From Limnanthes douglasii subsp. nivea (taxonomy: Eukaryota > Streptophyta > Magnoliopsida > Brassicales > Limnanthaceae): DNA of 64,000 nucleotides. Shown piece after piece: positions 43,886 to 53,424 of this stretch. The stretch is from positions 191,578,958 to 191,642,957 of the forward strand of contig JAUPFV010000005.1 in NCBI GenBank assembly GCA_036936605.1, in the 5' to 3' direction. The position numbers were made by a program, and so were the translations under genes. The notes under the pieces were generated by a model that was not told the origin of the DNA, made no database searches, and saw nothing but the letters and a program-made list of their open reading frames with translations. Every line of letters begins with the position of its first letter. Positions within the stretch are counted from its first letter, which is position 1.

Positions 43886-44866
43886 GGGTCAAGCTATATA
43901 TACCCAATTCGGGTTTAAGTATACCCAATTTTGAGTATACCCAAAGGTGATTTAAGTATACCCAAATTTTGACAAAAATACCTTTTTCTAGGTATATAAG
44001 GTTTTTTTTTTACTAATCTTATCCACCTCATTTTTTCTCTTACACTGTCTAACTTCTCTCTAAAACCTTCAAGTTCTCTCTAATTTATCCGGCGAACTAA
44101 AATCCGGCGAACTAAAATCCGGCGAACTAAAATATAAAAACTTAGTCTTAGTATCAAAATTTAGGGTTATGGTTGAATTAGGTAAAAAAATCAGAATTTT
44201 AGGGTGTTTGGAGGCCATTTTCCGGCCGGAATTCGACCGGAAAATGGTCATTTGCGATTTTTGAGCGTACCATAGGTACAGGGGGCGTACCGGCCGGTAC
44301 AGATCCTCTGTACCGATGGTACAGGGGGTACGCACCGGCTGGTACGCCCCCCCTGTACCATCGGTACATAGGGTCTGTACCTATGGTACACTCAGCCTTC
44401 GCAAATGGCCATTTTCCGACCGAATTTCGGCCAGAAAATGGCCTCCAAACACCCTAAAATTATGATTTTTTTTAGTAATTAAATTTTTAATTTTAAAAAA
44501 AAAAACTTCAAAAAGACAAGTTTTGATTTTGTGTTTTCATTTGAAGAAGTTAAAAAAAATTAAAAAGAGTTTGAATGTTCTTGAGGCAACTTTGAATGTT
44601 CAAGAACAATTTGAAGAATTTCACAAAATTGTAGTAATATGGGGTTTGATCTAGTAGAGAGTTGTGTTTTTTTGGGTATACATAACCAAATAGATTGTTT
44701 TGTGAATTGGGTGTATCTAGGATATACTTAGTGTTTTTTTTACTTAGTGGCAATTCGGATATTAAATGAAAGTTCAAGGGTTTTTTCGTCCTAAATAAGT
44801 CAAACAAAAGTCAACTGCGTTTTTTGGGTATACTTAAATTACATTTGGGTATATATAGCCATACCC
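43886..44866. mobile_element. Non-autonomous Mutator-type (MULE) element with large palindrome
   Basis: 981 bp. The ends are inverted: GGGTCAAGCTATATATACCC and the complement of the right end GGGTATGGCTATATATACCC, both continuing to TTTAAGTATACCCAA, about 40 bp in all. The nine bases AAATGTTAT stand on each side (43877-43885 and 44867-44875). A 9-bp duplication is the Mutator signature. Both halves carry further GTATACCCAA words. No transposase is encoded. The centre is a GC-rich palindrome (see next entry). Confidence 0.85.
44187..44473. repeat. ~287-bp palindrome in the MULE-type element
   Basis: Left arm AATTTTAGGGTGTTTGGAGG ... GGTACAGGGGG and right arm CCCCCCTGTACC ... CACCCTAAAATTAT are complementary over about 140 bases, meeting near 44335 (CACCGGCTGGTA). 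The inner part is GC-rich and itself made of GTACC/GGTAC palindromic words, so the transcript would fold into one long hairpin. Confidence 0.9.
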
Positions 44867-44879
44867 AAATGTTATTCAT

Positions 44880-47095
44880 GAAGAAGATGAGTCTCATAAT
44901 AAGAAAGATAGCAAATAACAAGACAACAAGAAGGATGCTGATCTTGTTAATCAACAGAAACTAAAGTCTTTGGTAATCAACATACAACAAGAGGGAAATG
45001 ACTTAACTAAAGACTATTTCACATTGAACAATGAGGAGACACAGATGAAATAATTGAATCAATAAAATTCTGGAGCAGGGTTACAGTAATTTTAATTCTC
45101 AAGACTATGGAAATCTTATTTCAGAAACATCACTCATGTTCAAGAGAATGAGGGAAGTCTACATGATTCTCCTACCTTGAGAATAATAAATATTGACAAT
45201 ATTTTTAGGAGTTGCTAAATAGGAAAATGAAAGAGGCGGATAAAAGATGAAAGCCAAACAATTTAATTATAAAGTCCCTAAAGTTCAATGGAACTTAGAA
45301 ATCTACAACGCCGATACTTGAAGATGATAAAACTCTTTAGTTGAAACATAAGAGGAATTAGATGGAAGCCATCCATTAGGAGGCTCGAATCAATTATAAA
45401 AAGAAAAGGTTAAACTAGCTGTCATTCAAGAGCCACTTATTAAACCAAGTAATATTGAAAATTTTTCTTATAAGATTGACTTAAAAAAAATTATGCAAAT
45501 GTTTCAAATAAAATATGGTTCTTTTAGGATGAAAATTATTCTGTTAAAATCTTAGTTGATCATACTTAGTGTGTGCAATAGATCATACTCAATATGTGCA
45601 ATAGGTCATACTCAGTTATCCTTGAGGAAGTCTAAGAGGCCTTTTCATGCAAGCTTTCAGTCACTTTCAGGGATAATAAAAATTTTAGGCCAAGGTCATG
45701 AATAATATCTACTGTGGTGACACTCATCCTCTCAAAACTAACTTTAATAAGAAATGCTGAGGCTAATATTCGGTGAAGTCTTAAGAGGAGGGAAATTAAC
45801 TTTTGGTTCGATAGATGACATGATGATTCCTTTTTAATTACTCTCGATGATGATCAAAATAAGTTTTTGTTTAACAATAAGAAGTTTAGTACCTATTGGA
45901 AAGAAAATGAGTGGGATCTAGATGGAATTTCTAGTTTATTATCTCAAGACAGTATCAATAAAATCAAAGCTAATGCTATCAATTGTTCGAAGGAGGGCGC
46001 TATCTTATGGAATCCTTCTAAAGACCTAAAGTTTAATATTAAATACACTTGGAATAGTGTGAGGAACCACCATAACAAATCCTATATTTTTGGAAAGCTT
46101 TGGATCTCAATAACTCTTACGAAGTATTCTTTTCTGCTTTGGAAAGTTTTGAAAGACTATATTCATGTTGACTTTATACTTCAACAAGGCATTTTTAACA
46201 TAGTTTCAAAGTGTCAGTTTTGTGACTCATGTGAAACTACTAATCATCTTTTTGTTTCTTTTTGCTTTACCTCGTCAATATGGTCTCACTACGCTGACTT
46301 ATTTAAAGTCAAAGTCTACAACTACATGACTATCGCTCATGTCACTAGGAATTGAATATAATCTTATAACAGAAAGGTACACATAATATATATTTCTGCG
46401 CTAATTACTTGGCTTATTTGGCTCACCAGGAACATAGCCAAGTTCAAAAGGGCTCAGCTCTCTAGCTCTTCTGCGGTAAACTACATCAATCATATCTTGG
46501 TGAGTCTAGATTACTCTAACATTTTAAGCAAAAAACACTTGGACAAAGAGAATGCAGTTGTAAAGAAGTTTGGCTGTATTAATATTATAAAGCAAAACAA
46601 GATTAAATACTTACAATGTAAATCCCCTTGCTTTGGTATACTCAAATTAAACTCCGATGAATCTAGCACAAGGAATGGTGATGCTAACGAGGCTGTTATC
46701 ACCATGAACAAGAATGGGGACATCATCAAAGGTTATGGAAACCTTTATAGGAAGTTATCATCTCTAGCAGCTGAAATGAGAGCTCTCCTGGATGGATTTA
46801 TTATCTGCAACAAAGAAGGGTGGACTAAAGGTGATTTAGAGATAGACTCTAAGGTTATGTTTAACATGTTAGCTAATGGAAATTACCCTACTTTTTAAAG
46901 CCCGATTCTGAGGTATTGTAGAGACCTCATCTCTTTTCAAATGATTCATAGAAACATTCAAGAGTCCAACACCAAGCCGTGTATTGGCTTTCGAAATGGA
47001 CCTTGAAATGTAAGATGAAAGTCGAATTCAACCAGTACCACGCCCCTCCCCGGCTTCACGCTATAACATTGCTAGAAAGCACTAGTCTCAGGTAA
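44880..47095 (+). mobile_element. Plant L1-type LINE, internally deleted
   Basis: Around 45350-45620 the plus strand gives the endonuclease start (RGIRWKPSIRRLESIIK, KLAVIQEPLIKPSN). The RT is missing. From 45867 the frame continues with the post-RT region (NEWDLDGISSLLSQDSINKI, YSFLLWKVLKDYIHVDF), a zf-RVT (KCQFCDSCETTNHLFVSFC, to 46355), then RNase H (LKLNSDESSTRNGDA near 46645, AEMRALLDGF, LEIDSKVMF). It ends near 47080 with frame-shifted VQ.QAVDWLSKWTLKCKMK. The C-terminus is closest to the LINE at 28.6-34.35 kb (shared DWL.KWTLKCK), so both belong to one family. 44880-45340 may be ORF1 debris. Confidence 0.82.
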
Positions 47096-47490
47096 ATTTC
47101 CTGTAGCTGAATGTTTATATCTTCAATTATCAAGTTGCTGATTGCTTTATATTCTTTCGTCAATTCAGTTCAAATCATTCGTGTTATATTATATTTGTTA
47201 ATACAGTGTATCCAACATTTTAGCAGGAATAGCTTGACTACATTCTTAATTACTGAAATCAGAAATTAAGAAATCTTGGTACCTTGCTCAATTCAGCATC
47301 TCGATGGTGGTCGCATTCTCATACTTGAGGTTTTGGTTCTGGTCTGCAATCTCCTGGTCCTTGCTAAGATCTTAGATCTCCGTATTTTGGAGGCACTCAA
47401 CCCGTTTCCATACCTACCTTATTGAGCTATTCTTTCTAAAGATTTAATCAATAAAATCAAGCTGTTTAAAATAGGGTATTCTGGAGTTGC
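47096..47490. other. No gene supported
   Basis: Target DNA upstream of the chromovirus. It resumes after the element at 52884. No motif could be assigned on either side. Confidence 0.4.
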
Positions 47491-47495
47491 ATCTC

Positions 47496-47819
47496 TGTTA
47501 CAGAGATCCTATTGGTCTCCTACTCCTACCGTTACTTTTCATTCATTTAAGCCCTAATTGATGTCTGTTTGGTTCTCTTTATTTATGACTCTAAATCTAT
47601 ATGTAAGAGAGACAGCAACTCCGAAAAGGCATAATCCTAATTTCAAGTTATTTTATCTTTCTGTCTATTGTCTATTCATATACTCACTGAAGAGAATTTG
47701 TGTTCTTAGAGGTAATCTTCTTATTTACAGCATTATCTCCTAGTCCTTATTCTACAATTCTTAGAAACTTTCGTTAGGTTTCTAGTTTGGATTTATCGTG
47801 CCTAACGAGTCCTGTAACA
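47496..47819 (+). repeat. Chromovirus 5' LTR
   Basis: 324 bp, TG...CA ends, identical length to the 3' copy; drives transcription toward gag. Confidence 0.95.
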
Positions 47820-47820
47820 T

Positions 47821-47833
47821 TGGTATCAGAGCC
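47821..47833 (+). promoter_or_regulatory. Chromovirus primer binding site
   Basis: TGGTATCAGAGCC starts one base after the LTR end, complementary to the 3' end of initiator tRNA-Met. Confidence 0.9.
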
Positions 47834-47882
47834 ATCGATCTTCCGGACCCATATTGTTTTTTCTACTTCAAAATAAGCAGTC

Positions 47883-49100
47883 ATGGAAACTAGGGCACAA
47901 ACTTTGATCGAGGTTAACAAGCAACTTGAGGAGATAAAGCAAGTTCAGGCCGATCAAGCCAAGCAAAATGAAGAAAATCGTGTGGCTCAACTCAAACAAA
48001 ACGATCTATTGAGGAATGAGATGACTGCTCGATTCAACGATATTAAGAACATGTTTTGTGGAGCTACGCCCTATTACATAGAACCCTGAAAAGCGTCCGC
48101 TGGTTGACGACGATCCTTCACATTCCGACGTTTTCATGACGCTTCCCCGAACATTCTCTCTGGAACCACCTGATTTGCTGAACCTTGTCCCCTGTTCGAA
48201 TCGTGGAACTAATCAAGAGCCTCGGACGACACCAACAAACGGTTTGCTCACCCGCCTTACTAAGGTTGGGTTTCCTATTTTTGATGGATCCGACCTACGC
48301 GATTGGGTTTGTAAATGCGAACAATTCTTTGCGCTTGACGGAACGCTAGATGAATTGAAGGTAAGACTCGCTACTATCCATATGACAGGAAATGCATTGC
48401 AATGGCACCACAACTATATTGCAGAACGTTTCAATCGATACCCACCTTGTACAGAATATGTTCTTGCAATTTCTACTCGCTTTGGAGGTTTGTATGTTGA
48501 TCCATTATCGGAGTTGGTTAGCTTACAACAAGAGACCGATTCGGTTGAGGTGTTTCATCATAAATTTGAGTGTAAACTCACACAGTTATCCCTACCACGC
48601 GCCCATGCGTTAAGTATTTTCTTAACTAACCTAAATCCACATTTGCAGCTTCATGTGAGACAGTTTAAGAATGTGGAATCCGTTGCCGAAGCAGCAAAAA
48701 TAGCTATGATGCATGAATCATATTTACGCTTACTCCCTCACAAACCACAACGACCCTCATTCAAACCCAACACCTATTCTTCTCCAAACGCCTATCAAAC
48801 ACCGAAATATCTGAATCAAAACACCAAGCCACCGCTTTTACCCACTGCCCCTAGCAACACACAAACACATCAGACGCCAAATTTTATCTCAAGAAACAAC
48901 AACCAAACACCCCGAAAATTTACTTGGCAAAAGATGCAAAATCTCAAACAAAAAGGTCTGTGCATGTATTGCGATGAAATCTTCACTCCCGACCATCAGC
49001 AAACCCATCGCAAGGCTCATATATATGTCATGGAAGGTGATGCAAAATCCAAACTTTCCGATGTAGATGAGGTTCATGACGTCGTCAACATGACGGCTGT
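47883..49100 (+). pseudogene. Chromovirus gag
   Basis: Starts METRAQTLIEVNKQLEEIKQ at 47883, a coiled-coil-like head. A one-base shift near 48083 leads into the frame opening at 48136. The core has FPIFDGSDLRDWVCKCEQFF, RLATIHMTGNALQW, and SVEVFHHKFECKLTQL, the retrotransposon capsid region, then a Pro/Asn/Gln-rich linker. The zinc knuckle reads GLCMYCDEIFTPDHQQTHRK: the first two Cys and the His are present but the last Cys is replaced, so it may not bind zinc. Confidence 0.88.
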
Positions 49101-49740
49101 TGAGTCAGAGCAAACACAACCGCCTATGATATCGCTACACGCACTGACGGGCAACACAACCTTCAATTGTATGCGTTTGACAGGACAGAGTGGTAAGCGA
49201 AAGATCCACATTTTGATTGATCCCGGGAGTACCCACAACTTCTTGGACCTAAAGGTTGCCAATGAAATCGGTTGCCCTCTCGAAGCGACTAAACCGATGG
49301 TGGTTTCCGCCGCCCTGGGAAGCACAATTGTTACAAAATACAAGTGTAGCATTTTTTCGTGGAAAGTACAAGGCTATGATCTCACCACCGAGGTAAGAAC
49401 TTTAAACCTTGATTGTTGTGATTTTGTGCTAGGTATTCAATGGTTGCACACCCTCGGTCCAATTTTATGGGATTTTCTCAACCTCCGAATGGAATTCAAC
49501 CTTAATGGTTTGAAGCATGTGCTGCGTGGGAATGTAAACAAGGGTTGTAAGGCGATCAACAGAGCAAGTTTGAACAAGTTAATGCTTCAAGAACCTCAGA
49601 TCGCATTGTTGTTTGGCCATGAGATAACAGATGACGTTTTAGACGACTTAAACCCAAACGCTCTTTTGTCTCATATTTTGGCGACCAAAACAAAATTTTC
49701 TACAGACTCTACGCTGCGTGAATTGATCAGTTCGTACTCT
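49101..49740 (+). pseudogene. Chromovirus aspartic protease
   Basis: Same frame as gag. MISLHALTGNTTFNCMR leads to the catalytic ILIDPGSTHNFLD (about 49210), the chromovirus version of D-S/T-G with Pro in second place. Downstream is DFVLGIQWLHTLGPILWDF. No internal stop in this domain. Confidence 0.87.
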
Positions 49741-50655
49741 GGAATTTTCATCGAACCCACAGCTTTACCGCCTTTTCGTGAAGGGTTTAATCACAAAATT
49801 CTTGTGGTAAGCGGTTCTAATCCCATTAATCTCCGACCCTATCGCTACTCATCCCTTCAAAAGGATGAAATAGACAAGATGATAAAAGATATGTTACACC
49901 AAGGAATAATCGACCATAGTTCTAGTCTGTATGCTTCCCCAATTGTTTTAGTATAGAAGAAAGATGGTACTTGGAGGTTGTGCGTTGATTATCGCGGGTT
50001 AAACAAACAAACCATCAAAGACAAATATCATATTCCACTATTAGAAGACCTGTTAGATGAATTGGGTGGGGCTGTATACTTTTCAAAATTGGACCTCCGT
50101 GTGGGTTTTCACCAACTACGAATGTCACCCGAAGATATCTATAAAACAACATTCAAGACTCACTCCGGACACTATGAATATGTTGTTATGTCGTTTCGTC
50201 TCCCAAATGCCCCTTGTACTTTTCAGAGCCTCATGAATCACATTTTTAGTGAAGTTACGCGAAAGTTTGTACTCGTTTTTTTCGACGATATCTTGGTGTA
50301 TAGCTCTACTTGGGAAGCACATCTCACCCACCTACAAACCATTTTCGAGATCCTCCGCTAACAACAACTTTACCTCAAAGAAAGCAAATGCATTTTTGGA
50401 GAAACCATAATTGAGTATTTGGGACACTTCATTTCGGTAAAGGGAGTTGAAACCGATCCGGGTAAAGTTGACAGTATTACGCAATGGCCTACACCGACCA
50501 CGCAAAAACAGTTACGCAGTGTTTTGGGACTTGCTAATTACTATCGGAGGTTCATCAAAGGATATAGCGTGATCGCTAAGCCCATGGCCAACTTGTTAAA
50601 AAAAATGGTTTCGAATGGAATGATGAAGCAAACGCGGCTTTTACAGCTTTAAAAA
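49741..50655 (+). pseudogene. Chromovirus reverse transcriptase
   Basis: Begins GFNHKILVVSGSNPINLRPY. A TAG at 49954-49956 interrupts [16 protein letters not shown]. The palm reads [16 protein letters not shown] and the catalytic [13 protein letters not shown] (about 50272-50310), both Asp kept. A second stop at 50359-50361 sits just before QQLYLKESKCIF. The thumb ends ANYYRRFIKGYSVIAKPMAN, and the frame shifts at about 50605. Confidence 0.9.
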
Positions 50656-51110
50656 GAGCTTTATCGTCTACTCCTGTTTTAGCCTTACCGGATTTTGCCA
50701 AAACTTTTATCGTCGAGACCGATGCTTCTAACGTCGGGATCGGATCAGTTCTTATGCAAGAGAATCATCTGATATGCTATATTAGTCGAGCTTTGGGACC
50801 TCGACACCAACGACTTTCGGTTTATGAAAAAGAGTTATTTGCGGTTGTGTATGCAGTTCAACAATGGCATGCTTACCTTGCTCATGGCTTATTCATCATC
50901 AAAACCGATCAAAAGAGTATCAAATATATGACGGAGCAAAAGGTTACTACTCCTTTTCAACACATGTGGCTTTCTAAGTTGATGTGTTACAATTTTGTTA
51001 TTAAGTACAAACACGGAAAAGAAAACCATGCTGCTGATGCTCTATCACGGGTTTCCGGTTCACAACTCCTTAGTCTTACGTTGTCTACGGTTCAATCAGA
51101 TTTTTTTATT
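50605..51110 (+). pseudogene. Chromovirus RNase H
   Basis: After the shift: FEWNDEANAAFTALKRALSS, then IVETDASNVGIGSVLMQENH (catalytic Asp), YEKELFAVVYAVQQWHAYL (Glu), IKTDQKSIKYM (Asp) and NHAADALSRV. All acidic catalytic residues are readable. Frame loss follows beyond 51110 before integrase. Confidence 0.88.
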
Positions 51111-51214
51111 CCATCCGGCTTCTTTGGAAATCTGATCCTTCCCTCAAACAAATCCTCGACGATATTGTTGCTGGTACGAATGTTCATCCGCATTATACGT
51201 ACACCAATAACGAA

Positions 51215-52525
51215 ATGCGCAGGAAAGGAAAGCTAGTTATCGGAAACCACAAAGACACCAAATTATCAATTCTTCAGTGGTTACATGATTCAGCGGTTGG
51301 AGGTCACTCGGGTCGTGACTCTACTCTGCATCGTGCTAAAACTCTATTTTATTGGCCAAAAATGAGTACGGAAATACAAAATTATGTACGGAACTGTGCG
51401 ATATGTCAACGAAACAAATACGACAGGACAAAACGACAGGGTTTGTTACAACCACTGCCGATACCGGATGGACTTTGGGAATCAATTAGCCTTGACTTTA
51501 TCGATGGACTTCCAAAATCAGCCGGGAAGCATTGTATACTTGTCGTTATCGATCGATTAAGCAAACAGGCGCACTTCATCGCCATCTCGCATCCATATAC
51601 CGCTTTTAATATTGCTCACATTTATCTCGATAATGTCTTCAAACACCATGGTATGCCGAATTAGCTTATTAGCGATCGAGACCCTAATTTTCTAAGCGAA
51701 ATTTGGCAAGAAATTTTTCGAGTACATGGAGTGGATCTTCAACATTCTTCCGCCTATCATCCACAAACCGATGGCCAAACAGAGGTCACTAATCGAACAC
51801 TTGAGACTTATTTACGCTGTATGACAGGTGAAGCTCCAACCATATGGTCCAAATGGCTTTCCTTAGCCGAGTGGTGGTATAATACGACCTACCACACCGC
51901 TACACGCATGACGCCGTTCGAAGCCGTCTACGGATACCCTCCTCCAACCCACCTGCCTTACCTACCCGGAGAAAGTAAGTCACCCACTATCGATAAGACT
52001 CTACAAAAGCGGGAAGATATCCTCCGGATGTTAAAGTTTCATTTGAATCGTGCCCAACATCGAATGAAGCAAACTGCAGATTTACACCGCTCCCACCGCG
52101 CATTCAACCTAGGCGATTATGTGTACCTCAAGCTCCAACCATACCGGCATAATTCATTGAAAACAAACAAGGTACCGAATAAGCTTGCTCCGAAATATTA
52201 TGGTCCTTTTTGTGTTACAGATAAAATTGGGAGCGTTGCCTACAAGCTGGAGCTTCCGGCCACCGCAGCCATTCACGACGTTTTTCATGTGAGCCAACTG
52301 AAGTTTTTCCCTAACCCACCGTCAACAATCTCTGATCTGCCTCCATACCTCGTCGACTTGGGAAATTCTAAAGAACCCGAAGCAATCTTGGAACGCAAAA
52401 CAGTCAAGCACCGCAACGCCGCTGTCACCAAAGTTCTCGTTCAATGGAAGGGCTATCCGTCATCGGCTGCTACTTGGGAGTTTTACCAAAACTTCGCCGC
52501 CAAGTATCCAAATTTCAATCCTTGA
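51215..52525 (+). pseudogene. Chromovirus integrase with C-terminal chromodomain-like region
   Basis: The zinc domain is complete (LHDSAVGGHSGRDSTLHRAK...CAICQRNK, H-H-C-C). Core: SLDFIDGLPKS (Asp), then a stop at 51662-51664, then LISDRDPNFLS (Asp) and TDGQTEVTNRTLE (Glu). The GPY/F-like module reads LAPKYYGPFCVTDKIGSVAY. The end, EAILERKTVKHRNAAVTKVL and VQWKGYPSSAATWEFYQNF, is a group-type chromodomain that would direct insertion to modified histones. Except for the single TAG the frame is open for 436 codons. Confidence 0.9.
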
Positions 52526-52554
52526 GAACAAGGATGTTCCAAAGAAGGGGGCAA

Positions 52555-52878
52555 TGTTACAGAGATCCTATTGGTCTCTTACTCCTAACGTTACTTTTCA
52601 TTCATTTAAGCCATAATTGATGTCTGTTTGGTTCTCTTTATTTATGACTCTAAATCTATATGTAAGAGAGACAGGAACACCGAAAAGGCATAATCCTAAT
52701 TTCAAGTTATTTTATCTTTCTGTTTATTGTCTATTCATATACTCATTGATGATAATTTGTGTCTTTAGATGTAATCTTCTTATTTACAGCATTATCTCCT
52801 AGTCCTTATTCTACCATTTTTCGAACATTTCGTTGGGTTTCTAGTTTGGATTTATCGTGCCTAACGAGTCCTGTAACA
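52555..52878 (+). repeat. Chromovirus 3' LTR
   Basis: 324 bp, about 18 differences from the 5' LTR, several clustered at 52800-52830. Confidence 0.95.
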
Positions 52879-52883
52879 ATCTC

Positions 52884-53424
52884 CTCAAGTCTGTTCTCTC
52901 GAATTTGCAAGATTGTTGAGAACAGTAACTTGGTTCTTATTGCTTGAAGCAGCAATCGATGAATAAGTGCTTGAATTGATGTCAGAATTAGGGTTTCATC
53001 GTGGTTTTTGAAATGGGCTCTTAGAAGAACGATTTTCCCCATCTTCAATCAGTTGAGAAATGAATTGAAGATCGTACTATCCCCAGTGGTGTTGAGCTCC
53101 GATCTCATAATTTGATAAAGCTACTCAAATTGAGTTCTATGGAGCTGTTGGCTGCTAGTTGGTGTTGGGATTTTTGAATCGATTTGCTGCTAGTGTTTTC
53201 TTAAGAATGAATGTCCAATCTGCATTATTCCATGGATTTATTAGAGTTTTCATCAATCAATTGGAGTTGGTTGCTTTGTCGCCTCGGTAGCTTTGGAAAT
53301 ATCGAATGATGGAGATGAAGAGGGGTTAGAGTTTCAAAATCAAGTGTTAATAAGAAATTCAATTATTTTTTTTTCAAACTAATTCTTGATTATTGATCTC
53401 CTTTTATTCACCGCTTGGTAAACT
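52884..53424. other. No gene supported
   Basis: Continuation of the chromovirus target DNA. It ends near a T-rich run (53427-53434) that is the A-tail side of the SABRE-like pseudogene. Confidence 0.4.

Larger units (their letters stand above)
47496..52878 (+). mobile_element. Structurally complete Ty3/gypsy chromovirus
   Basis: 5,383 bp with two LTRs of exactly 324 bp (47496-47819 and 52555-52878), both TGTTACAGAG...CCTGTAACA. The target duplication ATCTC (47491-47495 and 52879-52883) is perfect. A tRNA-Met-type primer site follows the 5' LTR, and a polypurine tract (AAAGAAGGGGGCAA) precedes the 3' LTR. Gag, protease, RT, RNase H, integrase and a C-terminal chromodomain-like region follow in the usual order. 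I count about 18 mismatches between the LTRs by eye, roughly 5-6 percent, so the insertion is millions of years old at usual plant rates. Gag-pol has at least two frame changes and three internal stops. Confidence 0.93.

Noticed and set aside
44069..44807. Two minus-strand frames in the MULE-type element
   Set aside because: They run through the palindrome arms and AT-rich flanks without any transposase motif.
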